This document shows, one piece after another, positions 1-7,300 of a stretch of 15,646 nt of DNA. The position numbers and the translations under genes are program-made. The notes beneath the pieces were generated by a model. It did no database searches. It was not told the origin of the DNA and saw only the letters and a list, made by a program, of their open reading frames with translations. Within the stretch, counting starts at the first letter, position 1. The number at the start of each line of letters is the position of its first letter. This DNA comes from Eubacterium sp. CAG:841 (GTDB lineage Bacteria; Bacillota; Clostridia; Oscillospirales; CAG-272), in contig FR898206.1 of NCBI GenBank assembly GCA_000437375.1, forward strand, positions 23,368-39,013, written 5' to 3'.

Positions 1-782
1 GTGCTCTTCTTTTCATCGGAGAGACCAACGATTTCAACTACATCGCCAACCTTAACTGTACCTCTCTCAACTCTACCCGTAGCAACCGTACCACGACCTG
101 TGATGGAGAATACGTCCTCGACAGGCATAAGGAACGGAAGATCAGATTTTCTTTCAGGAGTAGGAATGTATTCATCAACAACATGCATGAGTTCAAGAAT
201 AGACTTGTACTCGGGAGCGTTGATGTCTGTGGATGTGCTCTCAAGAGCTTCTCTTGCGGAGCCACGAATGATGGGTGTATCGTCGCCGGGGAATTCGTAC
301 TGGTTGAGAAGGTCACGAATGTCCATTTCAACGAGTTCAAGAAGTTCGTCGTCGTCAACGAGATCGCACTTGTTGAGGTAAACTACGATTGCGGGAACGC
401 CAACCTGACGGGCAAGAAGAACGTGCTCGCGTGTCTGCTGAAGGGGACCGTCGGAAGCAGCAACAACAAGGATGGCACCATCCATCTGAGCTGCACCTGT
501 GATCATGTTCTTAACGTAGTCTGCGTGTCCGGGGCAGTCAACGTGCGCATAGTGACGCTTCTCTGTCTCGTACTCAACGTGTCTTGTGTTAATTGTAATA
601 CCACGAGCCTTTTCCTCGGGAGCGTTATCGATCTGGTCATAAGCAAGGAATTCGTTCTTGCCGTTTGCAATAGAAAGCACCTTTGTGATAGCTGCCGTAA
701 GAGTAGTCTTACCGTGGTCAACGTGTCCGATCGTACCAATGTTTACGTGCGGTTTGGTTCTTTCGAAATGAGCCTTTGCCAT
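1..782 (-). CDS. tuf: Elongation factor Tu, N-terminal two thirds (runs off left edge)
   Basis: EF-Tu is the cytoplasmic GTPase that brings aminoacyl-tRNA to the ribosomal A site. I translated the minus strand from the ATG at 782-780 and it stays open for 260 codons to the window edge. Visible G-domain motifs are the P-loop GHVDHGKT (residues 19-26), DCPGH (82-86), NKCD (137-140) and a SAR G5 motif (175-177). After about residue 205 the domain II sequence begins (residues such as GRGTVATGRVERG). The usual family length is about 395-400 residues, so roughly 140 C-terminal residues lie outside. The start is fixed by a strong AAGGAGG at 797-791, 8 nt upstream. It is the last visible gene of the rpsL-rpsG-fusA-tuf unit, 66 bp after fusA. 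Only the partial state is unusual; identity is certain. Confidence 0.98.
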   Translation of the reverse strand, partial: MAKAHFERTKPHVNIGTIGHVDHGKTTLTAAITKVLSIANGKNEFLAYDQIDNAPEEKARGITINTRHVEYETEKRHYAHVDCPGHADYVKNMITGAAQMDGAILVVAASDGPLQQTREHVLLARQVGVPAIVVYLNKCDLVDDDELLELVEMDIRDLLNQYEFPGDDTPIIRGSAREALESTSTDINAPEYKSILELMHVVDEYIPTPERKSDLPFLMPVEDVFSITGRGTVATGRVERGTVKVGDVVEIVGLSDEKKS

Positions 783-802
783 TATAAAATCCTCCTTGTT
801 TT

Positions 803-822
803 GCGAAGCTTTTATGCCTCGC
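803..822 (-). other. Hairpin in the fusA-tuf gap
   Basis: Read on the minus strand, GCGAGGC and GCTTCGC form a 7-bp stem (one G-U pair) around the loop ATAAAA. It ends 5 nt before the tuf ribosome binding site. There is no U-tract after it, so it is not an intrinsic terminator. It could be a processing, stabilising or translational control element; that role is inference. Confidence 0.5.
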
Positions 823-848
823 ATTTATTTTTTAATTTTTTGTGTGGA

Positions 849-2930
849 TTAGTTGCCGGATTTTCTGCCGGCCATTATCTCTTCCGCAATGTTCTTCGGT
901 ACCTGAGCGAAGTGGCTGGGTTCCATAGAATACTGACCACGACCCTGTGTTTTTGAACGAAGATCTGTTGCGTATCCGAACATATTGGAAAGAGGTACTG
1001 ATGCGGTTATCTGCGTTGCGCCGTTGAGCGGATCCATAGACTGGATATTTCCGCGACGCGAGTTGATATCGCCGATAACATCTCCGAGATAATCGTCAGG
1101 CGTAATTACGACGACCTTCATGATCGGTTCCGTAAGTATCGGTGAAGCTTTTCTCATGGCATTTTTGAAGGCCATCGAACCCGCTATCTTAAATGCCATT
1201 TCAGACGAGTCTACTTCATGATAAGAACCGCCGTTAAGGGTTACTTTTACGTCGACTACGTTGTAGCCGGCAAGAATACCGGACTGCATCGCACCCTGAA
1301 TACCTGCATCAACCGCAGGGATATATTCTTTGGGAACTTCTCCGCCAACAACTTTGTTGATGAATTCGTAGCCCTTGCCGGGTTCGTTCGGCTCGATCGT
1401 TATCTTAACGTGACCGTACTGACCCTTACCGCCGGACTGACGTGCATACTTGCAGTCTTCATCAGCTGTGGCTGTGATGGTTTCCTTATATGAAACCTGA
1501 GGCTTGCCCACATTTGCCTCAACCTTGAATTCGCGCAGAAGTCTGTCTACGATGATTTCAAGGTGAAGCTCGCCCATGCCGGCGATGATTGTCTGACCTG
1601 TTTCTTCATCCGTATAGGTTCTGAAGGTCGGGTCCTCTTCTGCCAGCTTGGCGAGGGCTATACCCATTTTCTCCTGACCCGCTTTTGTCTTAGGTTCAAT
1701 AGCAACCTTGATAACGGGTTCGGGGAATTCCATCGATTCAAGAACGATAGGATGCTTTTCATCGCACAGTGTGTCGCCTGTTGTCGTGTTCTTTGTTCCG
1801 ACAACGGCAGCAATATCACCTGCGTAGCAAGCGTCTATGTCCTTTCTCTCGTTTGCATGCATCTGAAGAATACGACCGAAACGCTCTCTTACACGCTTTT
1901 CGGTGTTCAGCGCAGATTCGCCTGCGTTGATACAACCCGAATAAACACGGAAGAAGCAGAGTTTGCCCACATAAGGGTCGGTCATTATCTTGAATGCGAG
2001 TGCCGCGAACGGAGCATCATCGGAAGAAGGTCTCTCCTCTTCCTGCTCTGTTTCGGGGTTTATACCGCGTATGTGCGGAATATCGGTAGGTGCGGGCATA
2101 TAATCGACGATAGCATCAAGAAGCTTCTGTACGCCTTTGTTCTTATAGGACGTACCGCACGTTACGGGAACCACCTTATTTGCAATGGTTTCCTTTCTGA
2201 GCGCTTTCTTGATTTCTTCTACTGTCAATTCTTCGCCGCCGCAATACTTTTCAAACAGATCTTCATCTGATTCGGCGATTGCCTCTATCATGCTCTGTCT
2301 GTATTCGTTTGCGAGGTCTACCATATCTGCAGGGATAGGCTCAACGCGCATATCCTTGCCCAAATCATCATAATAGATGTCTGCTTCCATGTTGATAAGG
2401 TCGATAATACCTCTGAAGGTATCTTCCTTGCCGATAGGAAGCTGAATCGGAACGGGATTTGTTTTAAGACGTTCCTTCATCATTTTGATTACGCGATAGA
2501 AGTCCGCGCCGTTTATGTCCATTTTATTGACATAAGCCATTCTCGGGACTCCGTACTTGTCAGCCTGACGCCATACGGTTTCAGACTGCGGCTCAACACC
2601 GCCTTTGGCACAGAAAACTGTTACCGAACCATCCAACACTCTGAGTGAACGCTCAACCTCGACCGTAAAGTCAACGTGTCCGGGCGTGTCTATGATGTTA
2701 ATTCTGTTACCTTTCCAGAAACAAGTGGTAGCGGCGGAGGTAATTGTAATACCTCTTTCCTGCTCCTGCTCCATCCAGTCCATGGTGGCAGAGCCGTCAT
2801 GGGTTTCGCCAAGCTTGTGTGTCTTACCGGTGTAATAAAGAATTCTTTCGGTGGTAGTCGTTTTGCCGGCGTCGATGTGAGCCATGATACCAATATTTCG
2901 CGTGTGTTCAAGCGTATATTCTCTTGGCAT
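849..2930 (-). CDS. fusA: Elongation factor G
   Basis: EF-G is the GTPase that drives translocation of tRNA and mRNA on the ribosome and, with RRF, ribosome recycling. The 693-residue product has the usual full length. Domain I shows the P-loop AHIDAGKT (17-24), the switch II motif DTPGH (81-85) and NKMD (135-138). Domain III carries GMGELHLE near 451-458, domain IV has the tip-loop region with HEVDSSEMAF (571-580), and domain V follows from about residue 605. The ATG at 2930 is preceded by AAGGAG (2943-2938) at 7 nt spacing. It lies between rpsG and tuf, the standard str operon order, with a 71-bp gap before and 66 bp after. Nothing in the protein is truncated or missing. It is the translocation EF-G rather than a tetracycline-protection homologue, judging by length, context and domain I sequence. 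Confidence 0.98.
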   Translation of the reverse strand: MPREYTLEHTRNIGIMAHIDAGKTTTTERILYYTGKTHKLGETHDGSATMDWMEQEQERGITITSAATTCFWKGNRINIIDTPGHVDFTVEVERSLRVLDGSVTVFCAKGGVEPQSETVWRQADKYGVPRMAYVNKMDINGADFYRVIKMMKERLKTNPVPIQLPIGKEDTFRGIIDLINMEADIYYDDLGKDMRVEPIPADMVDLANEYRQSMIEAIAESDEDLFEKYCGGEELTVEEIKKALRKETIANKVVPVTCGTSYKNKGVQKLLDAIVDYMPAPTDIPHIRGINPETEQEEERPSSDDAPFAALAFKIMTDPYVGKLCFFRVYSGCINAGESALNTEKRVRERFGRILQMHANERKDIDACYAGDIAAVVGTKNTTTGDTLCDEKHPIVLESMEFPEPVIKVAIEPKTKAGQEKMGIALAKLAEEDPTFRTYTDEETGQTIIAGMGELHLEIIVDRLLREFKVEANVGKPQVSYKETITATADEDCKYARQSGGKGQYGHVKITIEPNEPGKGYEFINKVVGGEVPKEYIPAVDAGIQGAMQSGILAGYNVVDVKVTLNGGSYHEVDSSEMAFKIAGSMAFKNAMRKASPILTEPIMKVVVITPDDYLGDVIGDINSRRGNIQSMDPLNGATQITASVPLSNMFGYATDLRSKTQGRGQYSMEPSHFAQVPKNIAEEIMAGRKSGN

Positions 2931-2956
2931 GTTTAAGCTCCTTAAATAAATTTTTG

Positions 2957-2985
2957 TTGTTCAGTTTGATACTCGCTGCGAACAA
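2957..2985 (-). other. Bulged hairpin in the rpsG-fusA gap
   Basis: On the minus strand TTGTTC (2985-2980) pairs perfectly with GAACAA (2962-2957), and an inner AGT/ACT pair closes a 5-nt loop. This gives a 9-bp stem interrupted by a one-sided 6-nt bulge (GCAGCG). It lies 13 nt before the fusA Shine-Dalgarno. The pairing is seen directly; a function such as a protein-binding or processing site is inference. Confidence 0.4.
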
Positions 2986-3001
2986 TTCGTCGGCAAAATG
3001 A

Positions 3002-3472
3002 TCAATATCTGTAGTGTGCGAAAGCCTTGTTGGCTTCTGCCATCTTGTGCATTTCGTCTTTCTTCTTGACGGAGGCGCCTGTATTGTTTATGGCGTCCAT
3101 TATTTCTCCGGCAAGTCTTTCGGACATGTTGCGCTCGCCGCGTTTTCTTGAGAAAAGCACGAGCCATCTAAGTCCCAGAGTCTGTCTTCTTTCGGGGCGA
3201 ACCTCCATCGGGACCTGGTAAGTCGAACCGCCGACTCTGCGAGCCTTGACTTCAAGTACGGGCATGATGTTGTTCAATGCTTCCGTAAATGCGTCAAGAG
3301 CAGGCTTTCCCGTTTTGCTTTCAACCGTTGCGAATGCGTCGTAAACGATCTTCTGAGCTACGCCCTTTTTGCCGTCTTCCATAACGTTGTTGATGAGCTT
3401 TGTAACTACTTTGGAGTTATAAAGCGGATCCGGCAAGACATCTCTCTTGGAAATCTGACCTCTTCTTGGCAC
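3002..3472 (-). CDS. rpsG: 30S ribosomal protein S7
   Basis: S7 is the primary assembly protein of the 30S head. It binds the 3' domain of 16S rRNA and lines the E site. In E. coli it is also the translational repressor of the str operon. The product begins VPRRGQISKRDVLPDP and contains the conserved KARRVGGSTYQVP and RPERRQTLGLRWL segments. I place the start at the GTG at 3472, giving 156 residues, the usual length. Another in-frame GTG at 3490 would add six residues, but these lie on top of the AAGGAGGG ribosome binding site (3487-3480) that sits 7 nt before the chosen GTG. The C-terminus (AFAHYRY) is complete. The gap upstream to rpsL is long (195 bp) and structured; see the hairpins there. 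Confidence 0.97.
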   Translation of the reverse strand: MPRRGQISKRDVLPDPLYNSKVVTKLINNVMEDGKKGVAQKIVYDAFATVESKTGKPALDAFTEALNNIMPVLEVKARRVGGSTYQVPMEVRPERRQTLGLRWLVLFSRKRGERNMSERLAGEIMDAINNTGASVKKKDEMHKMAEANKAFAHYRY

Positions 3473-3479
3473 TGTTATT

Positions 3480-3487
3480 CCCTCCTT
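3480..3487 (-). promoter_or_regulatory. Ribosome binding site that decides the rpsG start
   Basis: AAGGAGGG on the minus strand is followed by AATAACA and then the GTG at 3472. The 7-nt spacing is ideal. A longer reading frame from GTG 3490 would make this site part of the coding region, which argues against that start. Confidence 0.85.
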
Positions 3488-3567
3488 CACATAAAATGAA
3501 TATCATAGGTACTCGAAAGTTTCCTCCCGCTGTGCTTTGTCATTTTGAAAAGATGCTCTGCCGTCCG

Positions 3568-3587
3568 CCCGCACATATTTGCGCGGG
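3568..3587 (-). other. Stable hairpin in the rpsL-rpsG gap
   Basis: On the minus strand CCCGCGCA and TGTGCGGG form an 8-bp GC-rich stem (one G-U pair) closed by the tetraloop AATA. It is the strongest structure in the 195-nt gap and ends about 80 nt before the rpsG Shine-Dalgarno. No U-tract follows, so a terminator is unlikely. By analogy with E. coli, where S7 binds the rpsL-rpsG intercistronic RNA, it could be part of an S7 regulatory site; that is inference. Confidence 0.55.
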
Positions 3588-3602
3588 TAATATAAACATA
3601 TT

Positions 3603-3635
3603 ATCTATCAAAAGCAAAAGCGCTTGCGATAAGAT
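3603..3635 (-). other. Weaker hairpin in the rpsL-rpsG gap
   Basis: The flanks ATCTTATC and GATAGAT pair with one bulged base, and an inner AAGC/GCTT stem closes a short loop. It is interrupted by internal mismatches, so it is less convincing than its two neighbours. Confidence 0.3.
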
Positions 3636-3648
3636 TTTAATACCTTTT

Positions 3649-3665
3649 CCGCATTTGTTATGCGG
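3649..3665 (-). other. Hairpin directly after the rpsL stop codon
   Basis: On the minus strand CCGCAT and ATGCGG form a perfect 6-bp stem with the loop AACAA. The stem begins 2 nt after the rpsL stop codon (3670-3668). The bases that follow are AAAAGG rather than a run of U, so it does not look like an intrinsic terminator. It may protect a processed 3' end or belong to the intercistronic control region. Confidence 0.45.
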
Positions 3666-3667
3666 TC

Positions 3668-4090
3668 TTATTTTGCGGCTTTCTTGCCGCGCTTTGCACC
3701 GTACAGAGAACGTCCCTGTTTACGGTTGGCAACGCCCTGTGCATCAAGCGTACCGCGAATGATGTGGTAACGTACGCCGGGCAGGTCACGTACTCTGCCG
3801 CCTCTTATAAGAACAACCGAGTGTTCCTGAAGGTTGTGGCCTATACCGGGGATGTAGCATGTCGCTTCAAGACCGTTTGTAAGTCTTACTCTGGCAATCT
3901 TACGGAGAGCGGAGTTAGGCTTTTTAGGGGTCTGCGTCGTCACCTTTGTGCATACGCCTCTCTTCTGCGGCGAGCTGAGATCGGTTGTCGACTTCTTGAT
4001 GGAGTTGAAACCTTTCTGAAGCACGGGAGCTTTGGACTTGTACTGACGTTCCTGACGACCGTTGCGGACAAGCTGGTTAAAGGTAGGCAT
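3668..4090 (-). CDS. rpsL: 30S ribosomal protein S12
   Basis: S12 sits at the 30S decoding centre and controls accuracy and streptomycin response. The product is 140 residues and carries the roughly 13-residue N-terminal insertion typical of Firmicutes S12 (E. coli has 124). Motifs are SSPQKRGVCT (39-48), TPKKPNSALRK (54-64), GHNLQEHSVVLIRGGRV (84-100) and DLPGVRY (102-108). Residue 56, equivalent to E. coli Lys43, is Lys as expected. Residue 101, equivalent to E. coli Lys88, is Arg (codon CGT, 3790-3788), a change known as a streptomycin-resistance substitution in E. coli and M. tuberculosis. Asp102, the RimO methylthiolation position in E. coli, is kept. The ATG is preceded by AAAGGAGG (4107-4100) at 9 nt. 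It is the first gene of its transcription unit, with a strong promoter and a leader of about 124 nt. Confidence 0.98.
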   Translation of the reverse strand: MPTFNQLVRNGRQERQYKSKAPVLQKGFNSIKKSTTDLSSPQKRGVCTKVTTQTPKKPNSALRKIARVRLTNGLEATCYIPGIGHNLQEHSVVLIRGGRVRDLPGVRYHIIRGTLDAQGVANRKQGRSLYGAKRGKKAAK

Positions 4091-4133
4091 TAATCATTTC
4101 CTCCTTTCGTTTTTAATAAATAAAATGTTTATA

Positions 4134-4168
4134 TATCTATCCTTTCGGGCGGTTCCGAAAGACAGATA
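4134..4168 (-). promoter_or_regulatory. Long hairpin in the rpsL leader
   Basis: On the minus strand CTTTCGG and CCGAAAG form a 7-bp stem with the loop AACCGC. The stem extends outward through TATCT/AGATA with two G-U pairs and one bulge, about 14 bp in total. It lies in the 5' untranslated leader between the predicted transcription start (near 4214) and the rpsL ribosome binding site. What follows is AU-rich but not a U-run, so attenuation by termination is not evident. It is a candidate regulatory structure of the str operon. Confidence 0.5.
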
Positions 4169-4220
4169 CCGTTTTTTGTGCAAATGTGCGCACTTTTAAT
4201 CACACACTTACATATCTTAT

Positions 4221-4249
4221 ATAATACCATCAGAAAGTCGTTTTGTCAA
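4221..4249 (-). promoter_or_regulatory. Sigma-A promoter of the rpsL-rpsG-fusA-tuf operon
   Basis: On the minus strand there is a perfect TTGACA (4249-4244), a 17-nt spacer and TATTAT (4226-4221), five of six matches to the -10 consensus. A TG at the extended -10 position precedes it. Predicted transcription start is near 4214, giving a leader of about 124 nt. It lies between the rpoC terminator and rpsL, which makes the str genes an independent unit. Confidence 0.85.
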
Positions 4250-4312
4250 CGGAATTTTCAGAAATTTTCTCTCTTATAAAGAGTATTATTTCCGTTTTTT
4301 TGCACAAAAATC

Positions 4313-4343
4313 AAAGGCACGCGCATTTTTGACGCATGCCTTT
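4313..4343 (-). terminator. Intrinsic terminator of rpoB-rpoC
   Basis: Read on the minus strand, AAAGGCATGCG and CGCGTGCCTTT form an 11-bp stem with one G-U pair and a 9-nt loop. It starts 28 nt after the rpoC stop codon and is followed by GATTTTTG. The A-rich bases before the stem make the element look bidirectional. The U-tract is interrupted, so termination may be partial. Confidence 0.75.
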
Positions 4344-4371
4344 TGTTTTTTACTGTGTTTTTCGCTCAAGC

Positions 4372-7300
4372 TCACCGAATGTCGAGGTTTATTGGCATAA
4401 GACCGCGACGACGGTAAAGCTGTTCTTCTTCGTCTTCGGGCTTGGGCGCACGTTCGACTTCAACATCGCGATAGCATGCAAGTCCCGTTCCTGCAGGAAT
4501 GAGCTTACCAATGATAACGTTCTCTTTAAGTCCGAGAAGGTTATCGACCTTACCCTTGATTGCAGCGTCCGTAAGAACCTTCGTTGTTTCCTGGAATGAA
4601 GCCGCAGAAAGGAACGAATCCGTCTGAAGAGCTGCCTTTGTGATACCGAGAAGAACGGGAGTTGCCGTAGCGGGACGGAGCGTTCTTTCGCCTGCGGCGA
4701 TTCTGCGTTCGATCTCTTCGTTCTCCGAAACAAATTCGGTTATATCTGCCATGCTTCCCGTAAGAAGCGTCGTGTCTCCGCCGTCCTCGATTCTCACCTT
4801 TCTTGTCATCTGACGAGCGATAACCTCAATATGCTTATCGTTTATCTTGATGCTCTGTGAACGGTAAACTCGCTGAACTTCACGGATGATATAATCATAA
4901 ACCGCGTCAAGACCGTTGATTCTTGTAATATCCGCAAGGCTCATATTACCTTCCGTAATCGCATCGCCGCGCGATACATAAGAGCCTTCCGAAACAAGTA
5001 TCTTTGTTCCGAACGGAATGGGATATACCGTTTCCTCGCCTTCGGCTGTGGTAACGATAACGTTTCTTGTCTTCTTTGCGTCTGCAATTCTGACAGTACC
5101 GTTGACTTCGGCAATCGTAGCCGTTTTCTTCGGTCTGCGTGCTTCAAAGAGTTCTTCGACTCTCGGAAGACCCTGAGTAATATCCGATCCCGCGATACCG
5201 CCGGTATGGAAAGTTCTCATCGTAAGCTGTGTACCGGGTTCGCCGATAGACTGAGCTGCGATTATACCTACCGCCTCACCTACGCTGACAGTCTTTCCTG
5301 AAGCCATGTCCGAACCGTAGCAGTGAGCGCATACGCCGTGCTTTGATTTACATTTGAGTATCGAACGAACGTGTACTCTTTCGGCACCGGAAGCAACGAT
5401 CTTCTTCGCTGTATCGGGAGTGATAAACTCGCCGTCATGAGCGATAACCTCGCCCGTTGTTTTGTCAACAACGTCGCCGATAAGATATCTTCCGGGCAGA
5501 CGGTCTTCAAGGGGCTCGATAACAGAGTTGCCGTCCTTTACGTCGCTCACCCAGATGCCTTCTCTTGTTCCGCAGTCGTCCTCTCTCACGATGACATCCT
5601 GTGAAACATCGACAAGACGTCTTGTAAGGTAACCGGAGTCAGCCGTTTTAAGAGCCGTATCCGAAAGCGACTTACGGGAACCTCTTGCACCGATGAAGTA
5701 CTCAAGAACGTTAAGTCCTTCACGGAAGTTCGACTTAATCGGTATTTCCATTGTTTTACCGGTTGCGGAGAACATAAGTCCACGCATACCTGCCAGCTGT
5801 TTCATCTGCGCGATAGAACCACGCGCACCTGAGTCAGCCATCATCTTTATCGGGTTATATCTGGAGAGGCACGCGAGAAGCGCTTCCTCAACCTTCTTTG
5901 TTGTTTCTTCCCAAACCTTGATTACGCTGTCATAGCGCTCCTTGTCGGAAAGAAGACCGCGACGGAAGTTCTTTGTTATCTGTTCAACTTCGTGTTCAGC
6001 CGCAGCAATAAGCTCTTTCTTCTCCTCCGGAACCGTCATATCGCTTACGGAGATGGAGATAGAAGCCTTTGTGGAATATTTGAAGCCGTTGGCTTTGATA
6101 TCGTCAAGCACCTGAGCGGTAACAGTAGGACCGTGCTTCTTTATCGTGCGGTCAACTATCTCGCCGAGCTGTTTTTTCGCCGTCGGGAAAGCGACCTCAA
6201 GATCGAGAAGCTTTGCAGGATCGCTTCTGTCAACAAATCCGAGATCCTGAGGAATCGGCTTGTTGAATATAAGACGACCGAGCGTAGCATCTATTATTCC
6301 CGTGTGAACCACGCCGTCTATTTCTTTTGAAACTCTGACCTTTATAGGTGCGTGAATTCCGAGATATCCGTTTTCATAAGCCATCATAGCTTCGTCGAAA
6401 TCGCGATAAAAACCGCCCTCGCCCTTTTCGCCCGCACGGTCTATCGTAAGATAGTAAGAACCGAGCACCATGTCCTGAGAAGGAACGGTAACGGCTTTAC
6501 CGTCGGCAGGTTTAAGGAAGTTGTTCGCCGAAAGCATAAGGAATCTCGCCTCTGCCTGAGCTTCGCTTGAAAGCGGAACGTGAACAGGCATCTGGTCGCC
6601 GTCGAAGTCGGCGTTGAACGCCGTACAAACAAGCGGGTGAAGCTTTATTGCTCTGCCTTCAACAAGTATCGGCTCGAACGCCTGAATCGACAGGCGGTGA
6701 AGCGTAGGAGCACGGTTGAGAAGAACAGGATGATCCTTTATTACGTTTTCAAGAGCGTCCCATACTTCGGGGCTTACTCTTTCGACTTTCTTCTTTGCAT
6801 CCTTGATGTTCGACGCATTCTGCGTTTCAACAAGGCGTTTCATAACGAACGGCTTGAAAAGCTCAAGCGCCATTTCCTTCGGAAGTCCGCACTGGTAAAT
6901 TTTAAGCGACGGACCGACAACGATAACGGAACGTCCCGAATAGTCGACACGTTTACCAAGCAGGTTCTGACGGAAACGTCCCTGCTTACCGCGAAGCATC
7001 TCCGAAAGAGATTTGAGCGGACGGCTGCTTGAACCGCCTGTAACGGGCTTGCCGTGACGGCCGTTGTCTATCAGCGCATCAACTGCTTCCTGAAGCATAC
7101 GCTTCTCGTTCTTTATGATTATTTCGGGAGCCATAAGCTCCATCAGTTTTTTAAGACGGTTGTTTCTGATGATAACACGACGGTAAAGGTCGTTAAGGTC
7201 CGACGTCGCATATCTGCCGCCGTCAAGTGGAACCATAGGTCTGATTTCCGGCGGAATTACGGGAACAACATCAAGTATCATCCATTCGGGCTTGTTTCCC

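Noticed and set aside
3473..3490. A six-codon N-terminal extension of S7 from an upstream GTG
   Set aside because: Those codons coincide with the AAGGAGGG ribosome binding site, and starting at 3472 gives the standard 156-residue S7.
4182..4197. Near-palindrome centred on GTGCGCAC in the rpsL leader as an operator
   Set aside because: It has one mismatched pair and lies downstream of the start site; it could be a repressor site but nothing else supports this.
4169..4304. Repeated CCGTTTTTT-plus-GCAC-like words at 4169-4182 and 4292-4304 as a direct repeat
   Set aside because: The match is short and mostly a T-run in AT-rich DNA, so chance is a sufficient explanation.
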